64,000 bases of DNA from the NCBI GenBank assembly GCA_029532625.1, contig JARFXM010000003.1, positions 372,001-436,000 on the forward strand, in the 5' to 3' direction. How positions within the stretch are numbered: the stretch's first letter is position 1; every line of letters begins with the position of its first letter. Of this stretch, positions 47,038-57,145 are shown in pieces. Made by a program: the position numbers and the translations under genes. The notes beneath the pieces were generated by a model. The model saw only the letters and a list, made by a program, of their open reading frames with translations, ran no database searches and was not told where the DNA came from. This stretch comes from Lomentospora prolificans (taxonomy: Eukaryota > Ascomycota > Sordariomycetes > Microascales > Microascaceae).

Positions 47038-47351
47038 ATACAAGAGGCTCCATCCTCCCCCAAAGCTGTTCCCATCTCATCTGCTCTCATCCATCATCCG
47101 TCCCTTCCCCCTTACACAACCAAGAAACCAGGCCAGACCTAGCATCTGCCAAGATATTCCAAGGCACGTCATAGTCCCTCCACACCTCCCGCTCTACCCG
47201 ATTCCTCCCTCATCCTTTTTACTCTCCGCTTCAGAAGCATAAAACTAACGCTTCGCCCATTTTCTCTCCACAGGACACTTCTCAACCAGTCCAACCCGCA
47301 AATCCTCTCGGATCTCCCTTCCCAAGAAGTTCATTCCCAAACACCGCCAAC

Positions 47352-48374
47352 ATGCCTCAGGTAAGATGACTTTCCACGATCCAGATCCAGCTAGCTCGGT
47401 TCGCGTTCAGGCAAGCTAGCACTGTACCTTATCTCGCTTCCCGCCAGGCGTTTCCCCCCTCTGCCCCTCCCCCGCCATTCCCTCTGGCGGGTGCTGTTAC
47501 TCCTGCCGCACCACTTTTCTACCATCTACCCCACCCAGGCCTAGGCTGCCTGCAGGGAAGGAAAATTGGGCACCAGGAAACACGTACAAGCCGAAATGAT
47601 GCTGCAAGAAGAGATTTATTTGCTAATAATAATTGGCTGTGCTTAATATAGATTACCACGCTCCTCTTTGACTGCGACAACACCCTCGTCCTTTCCGAGG
47701 AGCTCGCTTTCGCCGCTTGTGCCGACATCATCAATGGCATCTGCAAGGGCCAGCAGGTCGACAAGAGCTTCACTGGCGAGTCCCTGATCTCCGAGTTCGT
47801 CGGTCAGAACTTCCGTGGAATGCTCGGCTCCCTCCAGCAGCGCTACGGCATCAAGCTCACTCCCGAGGAGCTCGAGAGCTACGTCACTGCTGAGGAGGAC
47901 GCCGTCATCGCCAAGATCAAGGCTGAGGGCCGCCCCTGCGTCGGTGTCATGGAGCAGCTCGAGAAGCTCGAGGCTAGCGGCAAGTACAAGCTCGCCGTCG
48001 TCTCCTCCTCCGCCAAGCGCCGAGTTCTCGCCTCCATTGAGAAGGTCGGCCAGTCCAAGTACTTCCCTGACGATGATGTCTTCTCTGCCGCCACCTCTCT
48101 CCCCACCCCTACCTCTAAGCCCGACCCCGCCGTCTACCTTCACGCCATGAAGGTTCTTGGCAAGAAGCCTGAGGAGTGCGTCGCCATTGAGGACTCCAAG
48201 AGCGGTACTACCTCGGGTGCTCGTGCCGGCATCAAGGTCCTCGGCTACACTGGCCCTTACCCCGCTGAGAAGAAGGCCGAGATGGCCAAGGTTCTCACCG
48301 ACGCTGGTGCCGTCGTTGTCATGGATGACTGGAGCGAGTTCCCTGAGGCTCTCGCCAAGATCGAGGCCTTGTAA
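47352..48374 (+). CDS. HAD-superfamily phosphatase/hydrolase
   Basis: Two coding exons: a 9-nt exon 47352-47360 (Met-Pro-Gln, donor GTAAGA) and 47652-48374, giving 243 residues. The 291-nt intron separates them. The protein opens MPQITTLLFDCDNTL, whose DxDNT holds the HAD nucleophile Asp10 and acid/base Asp12. Motif II is VVSSSAKRR, motif III the Lys in TSKPDPAVYL, and motif IV AIEDSKSG. The cap (about 20-110) is the alpha-helical C1 type, as in phosphoglycolate or sugar-phosphate phosphatases. Very strong C/G third-position bias together with the TATA box suggests high expression. The substrate is unknown; a small phosphorylated metabolite is likely. There is no signal peptide, so it is probably cytosolic. 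It converges with rit1. Confidence 0.88.
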
Positions 48375-48708
48375 GAGACGGAAAATGGTGATTTCTTTTT
48401 TAACTTTGGAAGCGTTATGATGTAACGAAGCGACATGGATTGGGGAGAGCCCAAAATCCGCTTGGGGTTACGAAAAGGTTTAAACCCCCCCAAGCAACAT
48501 GTAACAAAAAAAATCAGAAAAAGAAAACTGAGATAACTACGCTTTGCGGCAATGGTGCCAAGGTATCTAGTTTCGTCACGCATACTCTCAGTCAGTTTCG
48601 TTTAAGGAAGCCCAAACGGATCCAGGTACATCAGCCACCCTCGAAATAGATATAGATTTGCGTCGATTGCGTTGTGCGTTTTACTTTATTATGTGTCTGT
48701 GTATTGAT
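48375..48708. other. Intergenic 3' flanks of the convergent HAD and rit1 genes
   Basis: 334 bp of A-rich sequence with no gene seen. It serves as the terminator/polyadenylation region for both strands. Confidence 0.5.
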
Positions 48709-50234
48709 CTACCCCATCAAAAAACTATTTACACTCTGCAACGTCGCCCGCTGCGGATTTGCCTCGGGAAAAGCCATCATAATGCGACCCAGTCTTGCGC
48801 GGATGGCGGCTTTGTTGAGAGTCACTTCTTTCGGTATGCGGAACGGTGCGTCGTCCTCATCCGTGTCAAAGAAGTAGCATTGCAGGGCAAGTGCCGTAGC
48901 TATGGACAGGTCTTTTCCCGTGGGGCAGGACACAAGGATGTTGGCGTCAGGACGGCCCTGGACGAAGCGTGCCACAAAACCACATATGTCTGGCATAGCA
49001 GATCTCAGGTTCTTACTCGCTTGCCTTGGGTTGCCGATGCGGACTTCGATCAGCGAGGGGGAAAGTTCCCAGGATTCTCGGGGCGCGGTGCCGGATACAA
49101 AGGAGATTCGGCATTCCCCGTCCGGTGCCTCCTCCGGGAGGGGCGCCGCACAGACGGAGATGCGGGGCGCTACTTTTATGCTCTTTGTAGACTGCTTTGC
49201 GGCTTCTTCCTTGTCCAGGAGCGAGGATATCAGGTCTGGTAGATCTGCTTCGTCTGTTGAGAGGAGGAGGTCGGCGTGCGACCAAAAGAGGGCCGGGGTC
49301 AGGCCCATGGCCCAATGTTCCGTGTCGTCAGCGGCGCCTTGGACGTATCCCTCGAAGGCGGTTGAAATTTCGCTCGTGGAGGATTTGTTTGAGGCTGTGA
49401 GGCATATTACTGGCCGTGCGTCCTCGAAAATGACTTTCCTTTCGCTCGTGGTTCCTTCTCCAGCTTCCATAGAGTGTGGGAGCTGCGTGTCCGGTGTGAT
49501 CCAGAATGGTCGCAGAGGTTTCGTGAGCTCCGCGCGGATGGAGGGGAGGTCGAGACTCAGGGCCTGTAGAGATTCGAGGTAGGCAGGTAGGAGGGCGGTG
49601 ATTTGGGAGTGTTCTGTCGGGGGCACGACGTTGGGGGGCGTATGGAGGGTGTGGGAGGAGGGGAGATCTGGGAAGAGTGCCATATTGAGGACTGTGCACC
49701 AGATAGGGATGGTTTTGCTAAGAGCATCGGGCATTCCTTGGTGTCTTGTTAGAGGTTGTGGCCATAGTATACACTGTTCAAGGATGCTTACGTTTGCCTC
49801 TTCTTGTAGAGTCAACGATGATGATACTGGCAGCGGTTAGTCCCTGCTATCATATACATATCGTGCTTCATTGGAACACGAGTAAGGGGAGATATGCCCA
49901 CCCGTCATTCTTCTCTATAAGACCCAACAACTGCAAATTCAACCTCCGGCTACTGAACTTCCACTGCCCCGTATGTCCATCGGTGCTCTTGAAGTACGCG
50001 CTCCCCTTCTTCTCCGAAGGGTCCACGTACCAGCTGCCGCAGCGCTCATTAGCCACAAGAGGCCGGCCGCGGCCGAGGGGCGAGGAGGCTACGGAGGAGA
50101 CGAAGGCTGCGTCATGCTGGATGGAGCGGAGGCGGTTGTGCGGGGAGAGGCTGGTTTTCTTCACGGCGGAGAGCACCGAGTTGAGCGTTGGTTGGGTGGG
50201 GAGGATGAGGTCTGAGAGGGTGGGGGGGGGACAT
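48709..50234 (-). CDS. rit1: Initiator tRNA phosphoribosyl transferase Rit1, with an out-of-frame start as sequenced
   Basis: Exons: from about 50234 to 49902, 49826..49792 (35 nt) and 49736..48709. Joined, they read through NDGIIIVDSTRRGKRMPDALSK, confirming both introns (75 and 55 nt). Rit1 adds a 2'-O-ribosyl phosphate to A64 of initiator tRNA-Met, which keeps it out of elongation. Family segments include IQHDAAFVSSVAS, LVANERCGSWYVDP and GHTGQWKFSSRRLNL. The C-terminal half has the phosphatase-like loop SCPTGKDLSIATALA. The problem is the start. The only suitable ATG (50234..50232) is followed by T and nine C (50230..50222), which puts it one base out of frame with SDLILPTQ. With eight C the protein would be 464 residues. 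No other in-frame ATG occurs before an upstream stop at 50299..50297. Confidence 0.85.
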
Positions 50235-50755
50235 TGGGGGTGAGGGTGGCGGAAGGGGGCCTGATGAGTGGGAATAATTAATATTGGAGGAGTATATTAT
50301 GAGTGGGTATAGATATGTTTGTAAGATATTCTAAATGGAAGGAGGCGGGGGTGATATTGCGATGAAGGTTGCGAAAAGTTCGCGTTGTGAGGCGGGGCAG
50401 AAGGTTCGGTGATGTACAGGCCAGGAGATTTAGTTTGCGTTCGACTTATATCTCGCTCCGGTGAAGCACCGTTTACTGTTTATGCGCCTTAAAAACACAA
50501 GAAGCTATAGAGAGTGAACACTATTTTCTCAGGCAATAGTTAAAAAGGTCTAAAATATATATATTTTCGAGCCATATCGTGGTCTCCTGTGTCTAGACAA
50601 GACTCTACTCCTTACTCCTTGTGCGGGCACGGATAGCAATGGCTGATCAACAACTGGCGTAGGAGGTTTAAACATTACGGCAATTATTTACTATTTCGTA
50701 GTTGGAGAGGGAAGGTTTCTTTTTTCTCTTTCCCCTTCTCTTTCCCCTTTTCTTT

Positions 50756-50788
<33 letters not shown>

Positions 50789-51120
50789 GGCCGGTCTACG
50801 CATCATCTCCATTATCTCTCGAACTGGTTGCCAAAAGTATAAAGCTAACGCAAGTCTAGTCAACCGATCAATGGCAAACTCTCCAGGATATTATTTAGGG
50901 TATCCTAGTTTGTACGTACGCCGTCCATAATCATAACTCATAGCCCCTAAAATCCGTGCATGGTTCCATATCATTCATCTCGTGACAGTATCCGCCAATC
51001 TCTAAACGCCGTTTCCTGTGAAGTTTGCAATGAACGTACGAATCTTTGGGTGACTTATCGGCCCTGGCCCTCCCTTTCAAGTGGGTATTATTAGTTGGCA
51101 TTGGTTGGTTCCATGTTGAT
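50235..51120. other. Intergenic; rit1 promoter, T30 tract, RING gene 3' flank
   Basis: About 0.9 kb. It contains the rit1 promoter next to 50235, an A/T-rich stretch near 50540-50570, and a pyrimidine run ending in T30 (50758-50787). No gene is seen. Confidence 0.5.
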
Positions 51121-51852
51121 TCAGATGAGGCAGAGCTGCAGGGCGTACGCATGCTCTTTCTCCTCTTGGTCAAGTTTCGGTCCCGCGAGGGTTTCCTTGC
51201 TCCACCAATCCCTCCAGCGGGCCTCGAATTCGTCCCTGTATTGTCTTCGGCGCTCCTCCCGGCTGGAGCGGTTGTTGGTATCTCGAGCGGTGGTATCAGC
51301 ACTCATCCTGTTGAGCACCTCGAGCGAATCGTGCGGGTTTTCCTCGTTCTCTGTACAAAACGCGCACTTGGTTTCTCGTTGCCTCTGGAGCGCCTTGCGG
51401 ACTTGCCTCGCCTCGAGTTTCTTGGTGATGGAACCGCTGGGGAGGGGCGCCGGTGTGATGGGATGGCCGCATTGGCGCACGGCTGGAGTCCGGCATGTGG
51501 GACAGAATCGAGCCAAGGGCGCGTCGCGGAACCACCAGCAGAGGCACTTGTGGCCGAACTTGTGACCACACTGGAGCATGCACCATTGCTCGGCGTCTTG
51601 GTTGAGTTTGCATTCGGCGGCGGAGAGGGGCGTCTCATAACAAATGCTGCACACCTTGTCTGAGTTGATGGGCGTGGACTCATGTGTGAAGAAGGCGTTG
51701 GTCTTGGTGGAGATGCCGACGCTGGCTAGAATGCGGGAGAAGTACGTGGTCTTCATTTTGACAGCCCCGGTGACTTCGCTTGTTGGTTCTGTATATTTTT
51801 GCTTGTGATCGAAGGCGGTATCAGCTGTGGAGTGTTGCTTGGTTCCGCTCAT
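51121..51852 (-). CDS. RING-finger protein (putative E3 ubiquitin ligase)
   Basis: Intronless, 243 residues. A single RING-type zinc finger lies at about 68-120. Its ligands include Cys68 and Cys71 (VCSICYE), the cluster CMLQCGHKFGHKCL (residues 91-104) and Cys117/Cys120 (FCPTCR). It is followed by a second Cys-containing stretch and a basic helical region (about 150-225). RING proteins of this kind recruit E2s, but the substrate and partner are unknown. No membrane segment or signal peptide is visible. The start is the only Met before the conserved part with a fair context. Small single-RING proteins like this are common and variable among moulds. Confidence 0.75.
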   Translation of the reverse strand: MSGTKQHSTADTAFDHKQKYTEPTSEVTGAVKMKTTYFSRILASVGISTKTNAFFTHESTPINSDKVCSICYETPLSAAECKLNQDAEQWCMLQCGHKFGHKCLCWWFRDAPLARFCPTCRTPAVRQCGHPITPAPLPSGSITKKLEARQVRKALQRQRETKCAFCTENEENPHDSLEVLNRMSADTTARDTNNRSSREERRRQYRDEFEARWRDWWSKETLAGPKLDQEEKEHAYALQLCLI

Positions 51853-53053
51853 TCGTGGTGTTTCGATAGTAGACTTCGACTCTGGAGATGGCGCAGAGTG
51901 TTAGGCGATCGCGATCGAAACGTCGTGGTTCGGTTGGCTCTTTGTGGAAGCTGTTGCTTGTTTCCGAAGAGTGCGGCGACGTTGTTTGTGCTTGAAGTTG
52001 TGTCAATGTTCAAGTGCCTTGACATGTGATACTCGAAGAGATCTCCGTGCGTGGTAATAGATGTTAGAGCTCAAGTAGTCCTTGATGTTGAACTGCTTTG
52101 TGAGTCGTGAAGATAGTATTCGTGGGGCTGATATATGCTGAAGACTTGATGATGTCAAGTGTGACGTGTAAAGGGAAAAGAGTGTTGAGGCCCAAATGAG
52201 AGAGAAGCACCACTTAAATAAACGAAAGCAGGGCGAGAACAGGAGTGCTGAGGTAAACAACCAGCCAAGTGGTCTTGAAGCTATCCAGAGTTAGCGATGC
52301 AGCTTAAGGCGACTAACGGTCAAAGATTGGAGGCTAAGCACGCTCGCCCCAAGAGTTTGAAACCTTGATCGGGGTTCTTCTCATACACGACACTAGAAGC
52401 GGGGATACTGGCTTTTCTGGGCTTCTAAAAGTGTCCCACTGCGCTCGGAAGCTGTGTGTTGTGAAAGGCGCTGCATGTGAAAGATTACACAACGGTGCCT
52501 GAACCCCAGATCTTATTGTGTGGCTTATGATGGTTTGACGTGGGCTACTTCTAGGATCATGTCCCGTATCGCGTTGCAAGATGCTCCCGTTTCGGCTACT
52601 AGAAGACTCAAGGAAGGTCCAGGAGCAGAGTGCCTGTAGCAATATCTAGAAGAAAGCTCGGAGAAACGGAGGCGAGGCAGTCTTTCCTGACAGGGGCTCA
52701 CTCCGGGGCGCACACTCTCCAGGTTGCCCGCCCGAGGTAACCCTTGGGGCCTGGTCTCTGCCCCCGATTCCAGTAAGCATCCCGCAGACACATGATGAAT
52801 TGATATTCCAGCTGCTTCAGCAAGCAAGGGTATTCCCGGCTACATTTGACACAAGCTCACGAAAAAGGGATCGAATAGAATGGCAGAGAAAACAATGGTA
52901 TTATTCCAGATATTAGCGCCGAGTACTCTGTCTTCTATCGTCGTCATTGTCATCATCATCATCGCTATCGCTTATGAATCCTTCTTCCAAGCTGTCACAC
53001 GAGCAGTTAGCACAATAAATATCCGACACAAACACGCAAAATGGGAGCTCCGC
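51853..53053. other. Intergenic stretch between the RING gene and the small membrane-protein gene
   Basis: 1.2 kb. It must contain the RING gene's promoter (near 51853) and the 3' flank of the gene ending at 53054. Open frames at 52334-52827 (minus) have no recognisable features. I see nothing else. Confidence 0.45.
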
Positions 53054-53546
53054 TTACTCTCGACTTAGCCGCCTCTCAGTGCTAGGAATGTCTGTCCTAC
53101 TGCCGCCCCGCGCCGCCGAAGACCAAGACTCCACGTCGACGTCCGCAAGCTCCTCGCCCTCCTCCGATGTATACTCGTCGTCGCTCACCACATCGTTGTC
53201 ACCCACGACCACTCGCGAGCGGAACCGTCTTCTCCACGTAGGTGCTAGCATCCCAGAGTATGCGCTCTGCAACCTCTGCCGTAACGATAGTGTGTGATTG
53301 GAGATCGAATCGAGGGGAAGGTACTGGCTGTAGCGTTGGCGGTAGGTCCGCCAGAGGGGCATGATCACATAGCGGCCGGTCACGAAAATGATGAGGGAAA
53401 TTACGGCCGGTATAACCAGAGTCTGTATTATAGGCAACACATGATTAGCTGCTAGCGTTCCGCGACTGGGAAGCAACTCTTCACGAGCAATTCCGTGGTG
53501 CGAAATGTGGGAGCCTGACCTTGATCGCCTCAATAGTGGACCCCAT
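53054..53546 (-). CDS. Small single-pass membrane protein of unknown function
   Basis: Two exons, 53546..53520 (27 nt) and 53422..53054, giving 131 residues. Splicing (donor GTCAGG, acceptor ATACAG, 97 nt) joins MGSTIEAIK to TLVIPAVISLIIFVTGRYV. That yields one hydrophobic segment at about 10-32, followed by a basic stretch (WRTYRQRYSQYLPLD) and an acidic, Ser-rich tail. The alternative unspliced frame from 53593 lacks a sensible N-terminus. The topology suggests the N-terminus is short and outside or lumenal and the tail cytosolic. The pattern resembles small conserved fungal membrane proteins, but I know no assigned function. Confidence 0.7.
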
Positions 53547-56500
53547 GATGATTGAGCGTTTGGCGGCGAGTAGTGGGAGACAGGAAATCGCATCGGTAGA
53601 TTTCGAAAAATAATGCCTTAGCCTCGTAGTCCAAGGATCGAAGCAAGGCGGCTACACCCGTGTCGGCGAGTGGGATTTGATATCCTAAGTTCCTTGGTCC
53701 AGCGAAAAAGGCCAGACTAAGGAGGATTTTGGTGGCCCTAGAGGCCTACGTCGGTTTGATATTCAAGGTGCTGACGTGAGCAACTGCCTTTCTCGACCAA
53801 GTGAACCGGGGGCGCAATTTGGCGGAGATGTACAGGCTAGGCGCAGCTGGCGTCCGTAGCGCCCTCTCAGGCTCAGGCACAGCGGGTACAGTGGGACGGA
53901 ATCGGGTGTTAGTCAGCGGCCGAGCTGGCAAACTTGCCGCCTCAGCGACTCTGGTGCGGAATCATAGAACCGTGGGTGGCCAGATCGATTACGCGGCGGC
54001 AGAAGCTGCCAAGGCTAAGTGGCTCTTGGCTTGGAGAGATCTTCATGAAGCCATGACTGTCGCGAGGACATGGGTAAGTGTACTGGATGAAGAAAGAGTT
54101 TATTCCTTGTAGACATTCACCTCATGGAGCTTATTGAGCTTGAGTGTTTGAAACCTGCTCTCTCCAGCATTGCTGTCTTACATATCGGACTTGGTCTACA
54201 CCGCAAGACGGAGCTTTGCGATTGCCGCTCTCTTCATATGTCCGGAATGAGTAATGGCGAGTACGAGGATTGGATTATAAGGTTATTCGCCCGTTATTTC
54301 CGGAATACATGGAAGACACGCTTTTGAGGGCGCAATAAACACCCTCCCCATTTCACTTCCGGGAGAGTCCATTCCAAGTTTACGTAAACTTGTCAGCACC
54401 TTCATACCGGGTCATTGGAATTTCGTCATTATTAAAAGGAGAGAGAGGGTGGAGCGGAAGGCCATCGCAATATCATACTATGACCAGCTATTAATATGGG
54501 TGCCGAGGCGGAGACAATTATGCGAGGACCAGAATGCCAGCTCTCGACCCAACCAAAGCGCACATAGGGTTACCTGTAGGCTATGATGATCGCTCGTTTG
54601 CAACGAGTCTCGGACAATCACCAAAGTTGGGATGAGGGCTAGATCCCAGACTGGATGAGTGGTTTTTGGCTGCTCGTTCGGCCTTTGATGCGAGGTGAGA
54701 TGGTTAGATGTGCTGGGCAGGAAATACGGGGTACATGTTGCATAGCGCGCATTGCTAATATTGCGATGTACACTGTGCTGGTCCCTTGCGTTCGCTGAGA
54801 GAGATCAATCAGTGTGCGCCTCGATGAGAACTGTCGCTATTGACAATGCTCCGTCGGATTACAAGACATAAATACAATTTGCCGGTGGGCTGGCTCTACG
54901 GTTCAAAGATCGACTCCCTTGTTTCATCTGCGATCAGATGCAGCTTCGAACCCTTTTGCCTTATGGCCATCGTTGTTTGGGGTAGAGTGTGCGGCAAGCA
55001 AGCAAGGTACATCTGGACAATGAGTCGTTCCGCAGGGGATGCTGGAGGCTGCCCTGTAACTCACACTGTGCCGACCCTGTCTCCTGTAGCCTTGGGTTTG
55101 AGGAAAATGGATGTGATTAGTTTATTGTCGAAGGAGACCACATATACCTTCGTATACTGCCGCCATTGTTGGACTGGGTCTTGGTCTTAATAGGCAGTGT
55201 CACGTCCGCCGTGGTGGTGCGCGATCTGGTTCGTCTCGTTTCTAAGATTGGGGCCGAGATTTCGATGCCACGATTCGCCATCGAACATTCTAAACTCTGG
55301 TGGCATTTTGTTAGTGGATTCGACGCAACCCCATTTGGGTAACCCTTGCCAAGTTCAAGTTGTATTTTAAATTTCGCTTCTCCGCGAATTAGGCCATCTT
55401 AGTAAATGACACACTTTGCTCTTCTGGACCACCCAGCTAGCCAGTGTGCCTTCTGTCCAAACTACGACTCCAAATGGCGTAGAGCATATGGGAAGAACTC
55501 GGAGCATGCTCCGTACGGTGCCGTATACTGTAATCCAACTTCTGACACAACGCAACGTATAGCGGGTATAACATAGAGGGCATCTCTTATGGTTCGGCTA
55601 TGTACAAGTACATGCACGAGTGCCGAATGTGTTTCAACCCAGTCGACGCTGGCCGTTGTTTGCATTCCGGGGGAATACTTCGTACATTCTACACACTGGG
55701 GAGGACAATGAACATTGGAGCACACCCAGCACTGCTGGCTGGCTACCTGATGCACTTACAGCATTACAGTTGTACCAATATCCTCTGCATGCATCAAGTG
55801 GACTGTGCTGTATGTCATTATCACCCTCGGTCCCTTTAAGGGGTCAAGTCCGCCTCACTAGATTGTACCTTATCTCCCGTGGTGCTATTGCTGCTGGCCC
55901 TTGTACATTTACCTCAAGGACTTCTCCACTCTTCCCAATCGAGCACACCCAGACCCTTTTGGCTAAGGTACCCCGAACGTGGACTGGACGTGGGCGACTC
56001 TCAGCGCCAACTTCCACTTGATCCAACGTCCTCCCATTGCTCCTCTTCCCCTGAGACTCGGGATGCGTTTGTTTCGTGCTTCTTCATCGTACATAAATAA
56101 TCTGTCAATAAGTCTAGACTCTAGACCCTGCATCGTGATTCCTTTTGCTTGTGCTTTACTGCAGAAAGGGCCTGCGAGAGAGGGAAGACGCAGGAACAAG
56201 AGCAAGGGTCAGGGGCTTTTACTTGCTTCGGAGACGTCCCAAGTCCGCCTCTTGCTGGCCAATTCAATTCCCTCTTTAGGAGAGCCCAGCACCTTTGTAC
56301 TCTACACCCTTTTTCCCCCATTGATCCTCCTCAAACCCCTACACCTCAGACTGGTCTCGAGTCTCCCTCCACAATTCCAGGGAAATTCCCCGACAAGAGA
56401 CAGCCCGCACCGGCCGACGAGCGGAAGAAGATAAGGAATACAAATAACCTTTGGAAAAAGGGAAGAGGTTACTACCGTTAGAGGGGGGAGAAACGGTTGA

Positions 56501-57145
56501 GCATATCGACACCCAAAAATCCCGGGCTTCGAAAGCCGCCTCTTTTGTATCATTACCGCCACTCGCCTCTCATCGTGTACATTACATGTACGTTTCGTCC
56601 GCTGCTTCCCTTTGTTTTTATTGTTCTTTCGCCTTCGGCCCACAGTAGCTTTGTCGTTGATTGCCTCGTCGCAAAAAGAAAAGAAAAAATCCTACCTTTG
56701 CCAGAATCGATGCTAAAACACTCCCGATTTATGCGTTCGCAGCCCCAACGTGACAGATCTCCCAATCGCCTTCTGGACTGTGTCCGCGCTCCCCTCTCCG
56801 GTCCCTGAAGCTCTCATCATGCGAACCGTCCTGGCCCGATCCCGCGAATCGCCTACGTTACGCCGGCCCACCATCGAGACTTGATCTGACGAGCGGGAAG
56901 TCAGGAAGAAGGCAGGAAACGCTGTTCGAAGAACAAAAAGAAAACGGAACTAGTAAGCCTAATACAACGTTATCAACACAACGATAGAGGAAAGAAACGA
57001 CTTGAACCGGCGTTTCATCGACCCTCCGTTTCGCCATCTCAACCCCCCTGGCTGGGTCCCAGGTCCAGACACTCACGCCCCCCTTCCGCCTCCCTTCTCC
57101 ACGCCTAATCGTCCCCCTAAGGCGTGGATTTGAGTTTAGCCCAGC
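53547..57145. other. Long gene-poor stretch; doubtful small ORF at 53828-54112; sepA promoter and leader
   Basis: 3.6 kb before the formin gene. A plus-strand frame (53828-54112, Met at 53828) encodes an Ala/Gly/Arg-rich N-terminus resembling a mitochondrial presequence, then QIDYAAAEAAKAKWLLAWRD. A donor GTAAGT occurs at 54074, but I cannot find a convincing second exon. From 54350 to 55990 nothing is recognisable. From about 56050 the plus strand is C/T-rich and leader-like, fitting the long promoters typical of polarity genes. Confidence 0.4.

Larger units (their letters stand above)
42329..47351. other. Five-kilobase stretch with no convincing gene
   Basis: This is the longest gene-free stretch in the window. 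It includes the psi1 3' flank, a C-rich stretch at 43190-43440, a (GA)n(GT)n microsatellite (44249-44294), a 15-bp tandem duplication (46356-46385), and the promoter/leader of the HAD gene (from about 47000). Frames such as 44128-44688, 44903-45382 and 46231-46605 have mixed composition and nothing recognisable. No tRNA with a matching acceptor stem was found near the lone GGTTCGAA-like sequence at about 43968. Confidence 0.5.

Noticed and set aside
50758..50787. T30 tract considered as a retroposon poly(A) tail
   Set aside because: It lies in a general pyrimidine-rich run with no flanking element or target-site duplication.
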